The translations under genes and the position numbers were made by a program. Below, piece by piece: positions 15,293 to 25,353 of a stretch of DNA of 64,000 nucleotides (positions are counted from its first letter, which is position 1; each line of letters begins with the position of its first letter). This stretch comes from Acinetobacter pittii ANC 4050 (GTDB taxonomy: Bacteria; Pseudomonadota; Gammaproteobacteria; Pseudomonadales; Moraxellaceae): assembly GCF_000399685.1 (NCBI RefSeq), contig NZ_KB976987.1, positions 2,151,647-2,215,646 on the forward strand, given 5' to 3'. The notes below the pieces were generated by a model that searched no databases, had not been told where the DNA came from, and saw only the letters and a list, made by a program, of their open reading frames with translations.

Positions 15293-17273
15293 TTGCCCTG
15301 CTTGTTGTCGTCGTGCTTGGTGAAGTTTCTCATCGCTCAGATGATTTAGAAAACGGGGAATGATGCAGCTCAAGCTTACCAATTGTTTCTCATCGCTCAG
15401 ATGATTTAGAAAAACATCACCAATAGCAGCTGTAATTTTTTGATGTTTCTCATCGCTCAGATGATTTAGAAAGTGCGAATCTATGAGCGCGGAAAGGCGC
15501 AGCGGTTTCTCATCGCTCAGATGATTTAGAAAATATCGAGAGGCGGGAAGTACTGCATTAAATCGTTTCTCATCGCTCAGATGATTTAGAAAAGTACAAC
15601 CCGAATAAACCTTATGATGTTGATGTTTCTCATCGCTCAGATGATTTAGAAAATTGAGCAATGCGCCGATCTACGCGATCCAACGTTTCTCATCGCTCAG
15701 ATGATTTAGAAAACATTTACTAAAAGTATTATTAGGCTCGATATGTTTCTCATCGCTCAGATGATTTAGAAAAAAAAGGGTTATCTGATTTGAGATAAGG
15801 ACCGGTTTCTCATCGCGTAGATGATTTAGAAAATTACTTTTCTCCAAGTATAAAAAAAGCCCAATTTATTCATCGCCCAGATGATTTAGAAAATGATGTA
15901 GAACTTAAGAAAGCATCATATTTCGTTGCTCATCGCACAGATGATTTAGAAATTTTTACCTCAGAAAACCGAGTTAATGGCATAGTTGCTCATCGCCCAG
16001 ATGATTTAGAAAACGATATAATCAGAAGAATTAGTAATGGTATTGTTGCTCATCGCGTAGATGATTTAGAAAGTCATTGTTCTTTCCAATAACGATGGTT
16101 GTGCGTTCGTCATCACCTAGATGATTTAGAAAATGCCCAAAGCTTCGATTGCAAAGCGTGGCAAGTTCGTCATCGCCCAGATGATTTAGAAATACTTATC
16201 TACGAGCTGCACACGTTCAATTAAGTTGCTCATCGCCCAGATGATTTAGAAAGGTTTGAATATGAGAATGGTAAAGCTCATACCGTTGCTCATCGCATAG
16301 ATGATTTAGAAATAGTGGTACAAATTCAAATGCAGTGGCTTTAAGTTGCTCATCGTGTAGATGATTTAGAAAAGCAACTGATTTAGATGTTTCATTCTCC
16401 ACAATGTTGCTCATCGCCCAGATGATTTAGAAAAACTTGATGCCTTTGTCTGCTGTTGCCTGTGCGTTGCTCATCGCCCAGATGATTTAGAAATTAATGG
16501 TGACAAGAATGTCAGTGCAATAAGCGTTGCTCATCGCATAGATGATTTAGAAAATTTTTATTCCAAGGGCTTTTGCTTCTTGTGAGTTTCTCATCGCATA
16601 GATGATTTAGAAAGAGACAGTGCGGACTTTCAAGAGTCCGTTTTTGTTCGTCATCGCATAGATAATTTAGAAATTAATTGTATTGATCACATCCGCCACT
16701 GTGCGGTTGCTCATCGCACAGATGATTTAGAAATTGCAATCATTATATTTTGCAACCGTATCAACGTTCTTCATCGCATAGATGATTTAGAAACACAAGA
16801 CATGGGCGCTTAGCTCTTTGTGGTAATTGTTCATTGCCCAGATGATTTAGAAAACGTCTTCTAATGATGGACTCTAGTCCAATATAGTGGTCATCACTCA
16901 GATGATTTAGAAAATCGTGTCAGCAAGAACTTGAGCTGTACGGGTGTTACTCATCGCACAGATGATTTAGAAAAGTAAGCGAAAGTGGAAGAGCTGCAAA
17001 AGCAAGTTGCTCATCGCGTAGATGATTTAGAAATGAAAACTGAACTCCTCAATTTCAATTGGACTGTTGCTCATTGCATAGATGATTTAGAAAATTATCC
17101 AGATAAAACTATATCTACAAAGTGGGTTCGTCATCGAATAGATAATTTAGAAATCAAGTACTTTTATTGCCCCGCCTGGTCCTAAGTTTCTCATCGCCCA
17201 AATGATTTAGAAAACAGCTTTATTCGCAGCTTTGGGACCTGCATCGTTCGTCATCGCACAGATGATTTAATTA
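15293..17273 (+). CRISPR. type I-F CRISPR, right arm (plus orientation), 33 repeats and 33 spacers
   Basis: Repeats of 28 bp start at 15325 and every 60 bp to 16345, then from 16406 to 17246 after one 33-bp spacer (16373-16405). The consensus is GTT-NN-TCATC-GCNNA-GATGATTTAGAAA. The first eight plus the hybrid share the loop GCTCA; later ones vary among GCCCA, GCACA, GCATA and GCGTA, with point mutations accumulating toward the right (16646, 16826, 16886, 17126, 17186). The last repeat (17246) loses its 3' handle. This gives the polarity: youngest by the junction, oldest near ssrA. Spacers are all different as far as I can see; I could not identify targets. Confidence 0.95.
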
Positions 17274-17284
17274 TTTAAATCTTA

Positions 17285-17320
17285 AAAAGAAAAACCCCGA
17301 AACTTACGTTCCAGGGCTTT
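17285..17320 (-). terminator. terminator of ssrA
   Basis: On the minus strand CCCTGGAAC / GTTTCGGGG form a 9-bp stem (with G-U pairs) around a 4-nt loop, followed by five T's. It lies just after the tmRNA 3' end and directly beside the end of the CRISPR array. Confidence 0.85.
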
Positions 17321-17330
17321 TCACGAATTT

Positions 17331-17690
17331 TGGTGGAGATGGCGGGAGTTGAACCCGCGTCCGCCAGCACTACGCTCGAGAATACTACATGCTTAGATAT
17401 CGTCTATTGTTTTAACACCAAGTGACCCGACGAACAGGGTACAAGTTGCGATCCTCTAAGTTTGGTATAAAGCCCCGAGGCTTGACTCTATACGGACTTG
17501 TGTGCGTGCGCTACGGTCGGGTTCCTAAACCACAAGTATTCTAGGAAGCGGACAAACTGCCCTTAGGCAGCTAGAGCGTAAGTTTCGTCGTTTGCGACTA
17601 TTAAAATGCAAATTTTATTTACGAGAGAAAATGCGCTCTCGGCATGCATCTATGAGTTTCATCACCGGCGTCGAAGCCAATAACATCCCC
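17331..17690 (-). ncRNA. ssrA: transfer-messenger RNA (tmRNA)
   Basis: The 5' end reads GGGGATGTTATTGGCTTCGA and the 3' end is a tRNA-like T-arm (GGGTTCAACTCCCGCC) closing with CCA at 17331. The tag reading frame lies at 17563-17595 on the minus strand and encodes ANDETYALAA followed by TAA, as in Acinetobacter. tmRNA with SmpB rescues stalled ribosomes and tags the nascent peptide for proteolysis. Its 3' end is a well-known integration site for mobile DNA, and the CRISPR array begins about 60 bp beyond it. Confidence 0.97.
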
Positions 17691-17810
17691 ATGAATGTCT
17701 GAACATCATAGCATAACTAAAATAAAATGCTGTGCAATTTATCAACAGTCTGCTACTGATGAACATATTTAAATAATGGAGAGCCTTTTGTTTTTTTCAA
17801 GGCCCCTCAT

Positions 17811-17840
17811 AAAAAAGCTGCCAAAAATGACAGCTTTTTT
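17811..17840. terminator. terminator after the gamma-glutamyltransferase gene
   Basis: A 10-bp perfect stem (AAAAAAGCTG/CAGCTTTTTT) with T-runs on both strands. It ends the leftward ggt gene and could also stop rightward transcription. Confidence 0.85.
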
Positions 17841-17850
17841 AAAGTTTGAT

Positions 17851-19833
17851 CTATAAGGCTCCATTGCCTAACACAATACCTTCACGGCGAGGGTCAACCC
17901 CACCTGCATATTTACTCTGATTATTTATATTTACTTTCATAATCGTTGAAATACCGCTGGTTTGTGCAGTGTTCGATATGCCATGCCCTTTTGCTTTTAA
18001 ACCTTCAATTAGGTCAACTAAAGAAAGCTGTACATTCGAGCTATCCACATTGGTGTTTTTACTATTGGTCGCGCCAAAGTTTACAAGCGAGGTAGCCTGC
18101 TGTGCATTTAAGTTCCAGTCTAGTGCTCCCACCAAAGTTTTAACTACATATTGAATGATCGTGCCGCCACCTGGTGAACCTGTTGCCATATAAAACTCAT
18201 CTGGCGTAGTGCCTTTAAACACTAAAGTTGGCGCCATGGTACTACGTGGGCGTTTGCCCCCTTCTACACGGTTCGCAACCAGTGCCCCAGTGCTGTCATA
18301 AGGGTTTGCGCTAAAGTCAGTTAACTGGTTTGATAGCAAGAAACCATCCACCATGTGGAATGAACCCATGCTCGATTCAACAGTCGATGTCATTGAAACT
18401 ACATTGCCATAGGCATCTACAATGGTGAACTGAGTTGTACCATGTTCAACAGTGGTGTCCACACCTGCCGCTGTATTGAAATTACCTGCTGGCGCAACGC
18501 CCATACTTTGGTTCGGGTTAATCAGTGCTGCACGTTGTTTCAAGTAATTTTTATCAATAAAGCTTGGAATACCCTGTGCTGGTAAAGGCACAAAGTCAGT
18601 ATCTGCCACATATTTGTCACGGTCAGCGTAAGCCAAACGCTCTGCCTCAGACACTAAGTGCACACCCATCACATCCGGCACACCGCCTTCATTTTCAGGG
18701 TTTTTAGGTGGATAGAGCGACATATCAAAGTTTTCTAAAATACCCAGCGTTTGAGCAACTGCAATCCCTCCCGAAGATGGAGGCGGCATAGTACATACAT
18801 AGAAACTATCACGGTAGGTGGTACAAATTGGAGTACGCTTTTTCACTTCATAGTTTGATAAATCCTGTAAGGTCATCAAACTTGGCGTAATTGGAGTTCT
18901 TGCTGGGTCATCCCCGACTGTTTGCCCTGCTTTTGCCACAATCGCTTGAGCAATTGGCCCAGTGTGCAATGCATTTGCCCCTTGTACAGCAAGTGCTTCT
19001 AGGGTTTTTGCATATTCTTTATTGGTCATGATTTCACCGACTTTACGTGGTGAACCATCTATATAGAAATAGGTTTTCATTGCATTTGCATCGAGTGCCA
19101 AGCTATTTGCATTACTTGCAATGGCATCTGCTAAACGCCCCGGAATACGGAAACCGTTGTCAGCTAAATCAATGGCTTCATCAAACAACTGGTTCCACTT
19201 GAGTTTGCCGTGTTCTTTTTGCGCTTGTTCAAGTAAACGCATCACACCCGGCACACCAATCGAGCGACCACTACGGCGCGCACTTGGTACAGGTGCTGGT
19301 GAATTTGGGTCATCCATATTTTGGCGAATTAAATAATATGGGTTAGCTGCGGCTGGTGCAGTTTCACGACCATCATAAGCCGTGACCTGTTTGGTTTTGG
19401 CATCGTAATACATCATAAAACCACTACCAGCAATCGTACTCGACTGTGGCTCGACCAAACCAAGCACTGCTTGTACCGCAACCGCCGCATCGACTGCACT
19501 ACCGCCTGCTCTTAAAACATCACAACCTGCTTTTACCGCAAGTGGCGTGTTTGCCACCACCATATATTTATCTGAATATTTAACCGTGTTACCAAGTCTA
19601 TAACCCGATGCACCTTCAGGCGCGGCTGGGTCACCATTTTGGTTTGAGCCCACCACCACGCTTGAACCGTCTTGTGCCAGTTTGCTACAACTGGTCGGGT
19701 CATTATCTACAATTAAATTGGGCGGAGTTGTATTTGAGTCATCCTTGGGTTGATCTGAAGAATCATCTCCACACCCTTGTAATAAACCGACTGCTAATAA
19801 ACTACTGAACAAAAATGAATATTTTATATTCAC
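17851..19833 (-). CDS. ggt: gamma-glutamyltransferase, predicted lipoprotein
   Basis: A 660-residue protein from a GTG at 19831-19833, which has GGAG upstream and opens a signal peptide ending in the lipobox LLQGC; the longer ATG frame from 19878 would hide it. After an acidic, low-complexity linker comes the Ntn-hydrolase fold of gamma-glutamyltranspeptidase: AGGSAVDAAVAVQAVLGLVE, then the autoprocessing site EHGTTQF, whose threonine (about residue 463) becomes the new N-terminal nucleophile, and the GSPGGGTI substrate loop. The enzyme splits glutathione and other gamma-glutamyl compounds in the periplasm. Most homologues are soluble periplasmic proteins, so the lipid anchor is a notable variant. 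It is transcribed alone, with its own terminator. Confidence 0.93.
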   Translation of the reverse strand: MNIKYSFLFSSLLAVGLLQGCGDDSSDQPKDDSNTTPPNLIVDNDPTSCSKLAQDGSSVVVGSNQNGDPAAPEGASGYRLGNTVKYSDKYMVVANTPLAVKAGCDVLRAGGSAVDAAVAVQAVLGLVEPQSSTIAGSGFMMYYDAKTKQVTAYDGRETAPAAANPYYLIRQNMDDPNSPAPVPSARRSGRSIGVPGVMRLLEQAQKEHGKLKWNQLFDEAIDLADNGFRIPGRLADAIASNANSLALDANAMKTYFYIDGSPRKVGEIMTNKEYAKTLEALAVQGANALHTGPIAQAIVAKAGQTVGDDPARTPITPSLMTLQDLSNYEVKKRTPICTTYRDSFYVCTMPPPSSGGIAVAQTLGILENFDMSLYPPKNPENEGGVPDVMGVHLVSEAERLAYADRDKYVADTDFVPLPAQGIPSFIDKNYLKQRAALINPNQSMGVAPAGNFNTAAGVDTTVEHGTTQFTIVDAYGNVVSMTSTVESSMGSFHMVDGFLLSNQLTDFSANPYDSTGALVANRVEGGKRPRSTMAPTLVFKGTTPDEFYMATGSPGGGTIIQYVVKTLVGALDWNLNAQQATSLVNFGATNSKNTNVDSSNVQLSLVDLIEGLKAKGHGISNTAQTSGISTIMKVNINNQSKYAGGVDPRREGIVLGNGAL

Positions 19834-20104
19834 GTGATAACTCCAATATATACGCTTGCCTATCCATGCAATTGCCATGCAAGCTTCTCTAGTTTTCAGG
19901 TATTAAGTTTTTTTAATCTTTGATAAAAATAAGATTTTATAATAGTAAATGTTTGAGGGCGTTTTATCCTGTGCCCTGTATTATGCCTCCTTGCTTGATA
20001 TCACACGCTTTTATAACTGATCTGCCCGATTCTGGCATGCTTTATTCAACTAAATACAGGCAAAATCTACCATTTACGAACCTAGCCTATTTTTTAATAG
20101 CGCT

Positions 20105-20134
20105 AAAAAAGCACCTTCGAAAAGATGCTTTTTT
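20105..20134. terminator. terminator after the EmrB-like gene
   Basis: Stem AAAAAAGCA/TGCTTTTTT with a 12-nt loop and T-runs on both strands, just downstream of the leftward efflux operon. Confidence 0.8.
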
Positions 20135-20138
20135 GTGT

Positions 20139-21665
20139 TTAGTGGGATGGCATGCCGCCTGTATTTCCTTTGGGTTTTGGACATAGCCAAATCACCAGTC
20201 CCGCAAAGACAAATACCATCGCAAACAGCAAAAACACATGGTTTGCCGACATGGTAATGGCTTCTTTATCAACGAGGTTTGAAATAATTCCGAGCGTCGA
20301 GTCAGCCGAAAAACCATTTTGCATCAGGTTATTTTGAACTTCGGTTGTGTTTAGATTTGACACCATTTCGCTACGTGCAACTTTGGCATGGTCGTCCCAC
20401 ACGGTCACTGCAATTGAAGCACCAATCGCCCCTGCCATGGTTCTTAAAAAGTTCATGAGGCCCGCAGCAGATGCAATTTCTTGCTGGAGTACCGAACCAA
20501 GTGCAATGTTGGACAGTGGAATAAAGAAGAACGGCACAGCAAAACCTTGCAGGATTTGTGGCCAAGCCAGTGCCATAAAGTCGGCATCTGTGGTCCAAAA
20601 TGCCCGCATTAAGGTCACACCACCGAGCAAGATCAAACCGAAACTCGCCAGCGCCCGTGGGTCATGTTTGGTCGAAAGCTTTGCCACAATTGGTGACATG
20701 GTCAAACTACCAAAGCCCATGGTTGCAGTTAAATATCCGGCCCATGTGGCGGTATAGGAAAGGTTCATTTGCAGCCACTGCGGAATCAGTACAATACTGC
20801 CAAAGAAGGCTCCAAAACCAAGTGACAGCGCCAGCACTGAGATTGCAAAGCCCCTATGCCGGAATACTTTCACGTCCACGACGGGATGTTTGTCGGTGAG
20901 TTCCCATATGAGGAACACCACAAAACCAATGGCGGCAGTTAAACCTAAAACGATAATGCTCGTGCTATTAAACCAGTCGCGTTCGTGCCCTAAGTCGAGC
21001 ATGAGCTGTAGCGCGCCAATCCAGAGAATTAACAGACCTAAACCGACTGTATCGATTCTTAAAGAAATTGTTTCTGTTTCAGCTACTCTTAACAAGCGCA
21101 TTGCTGCTAAAACACAAATAATCCCAACAGGTAAGTTAATAAAGAAAATCCAGTGCCAAGATAGGTTATCACTAATCAGACCACCCAAAATTGGCCCTAA
21201 AATTGGCCCGACGACGGTCGTCATTGCCCATAGGCCCATCGCCTGTGCATGCTTTTCTTGAGGGAAAATACGCATCAGCAAGGTTTGGCTGAGCGGCATG
21301 AGGGGGCCACCGCATAGACCTTGTCCAATACGGAAAAACACCAGCATGCCTAATGAGTTTGCTAGACCGCACAAAAAAGAAAAAATGGTAAAACCAATCA
21401 GGCCAAAAATAAAAACCCGAACAGTTCCAAAGCGGCCTGCCAGCCAACCCGTTAAAGGTACACAAATCGCTTCTGCAACAGCATACGACGTAACAACCCA
21501 TGTCCCTTGTGTACTTGAAACAGCAAGGTTACCGGTAATATGCGGTACAGATACGTTGGCAATAGTCGTATCGAGCACGACCATAAAGTTCGACAAGGCA
21601 ATAACAAACGCTGCCAGTAATAAACGGCCACCGCTTAGTTCGGCAAAAGGTGTTTGCGTTTTCAT
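20139..21665 (-). CDS. emrB: EmrB/QacA-type (DHA2) drug efflux transporter
   Basis: A 508-residue membrane protein with about 14 predicted helices, the DHA2 layout. The N-terminus has the ALSNFMVVLDTTIANVSVP motif D1 and GWLAGRFGTVRVFI motif A; motif C (GPILGPILGGLI) marks antiporters. It starts 6 bp after the stop of the EmrA-like gene, so the two form an operon. Family members pump hydrophobic drugs, uncouplers and related compounds in exchange for protons, feeding them through the membrane-fusion partner to a TolC-type channel, which is not in this window. The specific substrates here are unknown. Confidence 0.9.
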   Translation of the reverse strand: MKTQTPFAELSGGRLLLAAFVIALSNFMVVLDTTIANVSVPHITGNLAVSSTQGTWVVTSYAVAEAICVPLTGWLAGRFGTVRVFIFGLIGFTIFSFLCGLANSLGMLVFFRIGQGLCGGPLMPLSQTLLMRIFPQEKHAQAMGLWAMTTVVGPILGPILGGLISDNLSWHWIFFINLPVGIICVLAAMRLLRVAETETISLRIDTVGLGLLILWIGALQLMLDLGHERDWFNSTSIIVLGLTAAIGFVVFLIWELTDKHPVVDVKVFRHRGFAISVLALSLGFGAFFGSIVLIPQWLQMNLSYTATWAGYLTATMGFGSLTMSPIVAKLSTKHDPRALASFGLILLGGVTLMRAFWTTDADFMALAWPQILQGFAVPFFFIPLSNIALGSVLQQEIASAAGLMNFLRTMAGAIGASIAVTVWDDHAKVARSEMVSNLNTTEVQNNLMQNGFSADSTLGIISNLVDKEAITMSANHVFLLFAMVFVFAGLVIWLCPKPKGNTGGMPSH

Positions 21666-21671
21666 AAGCGT

Positions 21672-22823
21672 TTACTTCGCAGATAGGTCGACTTTTGCTT
21701 CCATCGACAAGCCAACACGCAGTGGGTGTTCAGCAAGTTCTTTCGGGTCAAGTGCAATACGAACCGGTAAGCGTTGAACCACTTTAATCCAGTTACCTGT
21801 TGCGTTTTGAGCCGGAATTAAGGCAAAGGCAGAGCCTGTACCACCAGAGAAGCCCATCACTTTGCCGTGGTATTCGACGTCATCACCATATAAATCTGAA
21901 GTTAGCGTGACAGCCTGACCCGGACGGACTTTTTTCAACTGACTTTCTTTAAAGTTCGCATCTACATATAAATCGTTAAGCGGCACAATCATCATCATGC
22001 TCGTGCCCGGCGCAACACGTTGACCGACTTGAATATTACGGCGCGTAACCACACCATCGACTGGTGCACGAATCACGGTACGCTCTAAATCAAGTTGAGC
22101 TTGTTCAACATGCGCTTGTGCAACTTGTACATCCGGAGTCGAAGTTTCGCTTACACCCTGAATTAACGCTTCGTTTGCAGCTAAGGTACTTTCAGCAGCT
22201 TTACGGCTTGAAGACGCTTGCGCTAAACCAGCTTTGGCAAGCTCTAGCCCCGCTTTAGCTGTTTCAACAGCACTTTGTGCTTTAGTGAGTTCTTCTTTAG
22301 ACACTGCACCAGAGGCAGCAAGTTGCGCACGGCGGTTAAGCTCTAAAGCAGCTTTGTCATAGTCGGCCTGTGCTTGAGCAACTTGTGCTTTGGCACTGTT
22401 AATTTCATCAGCACGAACCACAACTTGAGAGTTTAAAGAACTACTGTTTGCCGCAGTTTGTTTGTATTGGCGTTTTGCTTTGGCAAGCTCTGCCTCAGCT
22501 TGAGCCAATGCAATTTTGGCATCACGGTCATCAATACGAACCAGCACGTCACCACGATGTACCGTTTGAGTATCTTTTACAGCAACCTGAGCGACCTGTC
22601 CGCTCACCATTGAGGTAATTTGCGCGGTTTCTGCACCGACATAAGCATTATCCGTACTCACCGAGTGATTTAAAAATAATGCCCAGATTGCATATAAAAT
22701 AGCGGCAATCAATAAAATCAGCGCAAAAAAACCAAGAAATTTCTTGCGCTTGTTTTGGTTGTTGTCATCCGAGGCAGATGTTGTTGGCACTGTTTCTTGT
22801 ACATTGCTTTGTGCATCAGTCAT
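21672..22823 (-). CDS. emrA: EmrA-type membrane fusion protein of a drug efflux pump
   Basis: A 383-residue protein with a cytoplasmic N-terminus, one membrane helix (FLGFFALILLIAAILYAIWA, about residues 29-48) and a large periplasmic part. That part has a lipoyl/barrel-sandwich piece (VSTDNAYVGAETAQITSMVS, and later DLERTVIRAPVDGVVTRRNI) interrupted by a long alanine/glutamine-rich coiled coil, and a beta-barrel with LNDLYVDANFKESQLKKVRP. This is the HlyD/EmrA adaptor family that bridges an inner membrane transporter to an outer membrane channel. AGGAAC precedes the ATG. It is first in a two-gene operon with emrB. Confidence 0.92.
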   Translation of the reverse strand: MTDAQSNVQETVPTTSASDDNNQNKRKKFLGFFALILLIAAILYAIWALFLNHSVSTDNAYVGAETAQITSMVSGQVAQVAVKDTQTVHRGDVLVRIDDRDAKIALAQAEAELAKAKRQYKQTAANSSSLNSQVVVRADEINSAKAQVAQAQADYDKAALELNRRAQLAASGAVSKEELTKAQSAVETAKAGLELAKAGLAQASSSRKAAESTLAANEALIQGVSETSTPDVQVAQAHVEQAQLDLERTVIRAPVDGVVTRRNIQVGQRVAPGTSMMMIVPLNDLYVDANFKESQLKKVRPGQAVTLTSDLYGDDVEYHGKVMGFSGGTGSAFALIPAQNATGNWIKVVQRLPVRIALDPKELAEHPLRVGLSMEAKVDLSAK

Positions 22824-24212
<1,389 letters not shown>

Positions 24213-24237
24213 GTTCGCAGAGAAAGGATAACACTGC

Positions 24238-25353
24238 ATGCATATTGCAATCATTGGCGCGGGCATAAGTGGATTAATGTCTGCGCTGGAGTTGGTTGAA
24301 CAAGGCTGCACAGTCAGCATTTTTGATCAACAACAAGCGGGACAAGCAGCCTCTTGGGCTGGCGGAGGTATTCTCTCTCCGATGTATCCGTGGCGCTATG
24401 TGCATGCAGTGAACCAACTTGCTCAATTTGGTAAAGCCTCTTATCAAGCATGGAACCAAAAAATCTCCCCTGTTACAGGCATTGATTTTGAAATTCATGA
24501 CACAGGCATGCTCATTTTTGATGAAGAAGATTTTGACGTTGGACTTTCCTACGCCGAGCAACATCAAGAACCGATGCAGCGCTGTGAATATTTACAACGA
24601 GATGCGCTAGAACAAGTCAACCCGCATATCTCCGATCAGTTTCAAGAAGCGATTTATTTCCCTGAACTGTCTAATATCCGCAACCCGCGTGTATTACAGT
24701 CCCTGATTAGCTATTTAAAACAACATCCAAAAGTTGAGTTTTTTGAGCACGCTGCTGTTAAAAAACTGATTCAAAATGGCGACGTTATACAAGCCCTACA
24801 AACTGAAGATGGTCGCAAACATACAGCAGATCATTTTGTAATAACTTCGGGGGCTTGGAGCCATTACTGGAACTCACAATTACAACTCGAAATTCCAGTC
24901 GAACCTGTTCAAGGTCAAATGCTGCTATTTAAAACCCCTGCTCACTGGCTACCAACCATGTGCATGAATCGAGTGATGTATCTGATTCCTCGTATGGACG
25001 GTCATATTGTTTGTGGGTCAAGCATGGCACATCGTGGTTTCGACACCTCTACCGATGAAACCACCCAGCACAATATTTTAGAAGCATGTTTGGAAATGGT
25101 GCCTGAACTGGCCGATTTCCCGATCGTACAACGCTGGGCAGGCCTCAGACCAAGTTCACCAAATGGTGTTCCCTACATTGGCAAAATGCCTGAAATGGAT
25201 AACCTATGGGCAAACTTTGGTCATTTTAGAAATGGCTTATGTATGGGCGCAGGCTCTGCGCAATTGCTCCGTCAGCTTATGTTGGGTCAACCGACCTTAG
25301 TTGATGCCAAAGCATATTCACCAGAGCGTTTGCAAAATAAAATCTTAGCCTGA
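24238..25353 (+). CDS. thiO: glycine oxidase ThiO (FAD-dependent)
   Basis: A 371-residue flavoprotein of the D-amino acid oxidase family. The N-terminus MHIAIIGAGISGLMSALEL is the FAD-binding Rossmann motif; QAGQAASWAGGGILSPMYPW is diagnostic of ThiO. The C-terminal RWAGLRPSSPNGVPYIG and GHFRNGLCMGAGSA complete the FAD site. It oxidises glycine to iminoglycine for thiazole synthesis in thiamine biosynthesis. It follows hemB on the same strand and its last 9 bp overlap, tail to tail, with the convergent epimerase gene. No other thiamine gene is in the window. Confidence 0.92.
   Translation: MHIAIIGAGISGLMSALELVEQGCTVSIFDQQQAGQAASWAGGGILSPMYPWRYVHAVNQLAQFGKASYQAWNQKISPVTGIDFEIHDTGMLIFDEEDFDVGLSYAEQHQEPMQRCEYLQRDALEQVNPHISDQFQEAIYFPELSNIRNPRVLQSLISYLKQHPKVEFFEHAAVKKLIQNGDVIQALQTEDGRKHTADHFVITSGAWSHYWNSQLQLEIPVEPVQGQMLLFKTPAHWLPTMCMNRVMYLIPRMDGHIVCGSSMAHRGFDTSTDETTQHNILEACLEMVPELADFPIVQRWAGLRPSSPNGVPYIGKMPEMDNLWANFGHFRNGLCMGAGSAQLLRQLMLGQPTLVDAKAYSPERLQNKILA

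Noticed and set aside
14368..17185. Several ORFs of 62-138 codons running through the CRISPR array, with repeating motifs such as FLNHLSDE or VAHRVDDLE
   Set aside because: The period is the 60-bp repeat-spacer unit, which is divisible by three, so repeats stay in one frame and make artificial repeat proteins. They lack ribosome-binding sites.
11061..17273. A Tn7-like CRISPR-associated transposon (type I-F3)
   Set aside because: Those systems keep csy genes with tniQ and lack cas2-3; here cas2-3 is the only cas gene and no Tn7-type transposase or TniQ is present.
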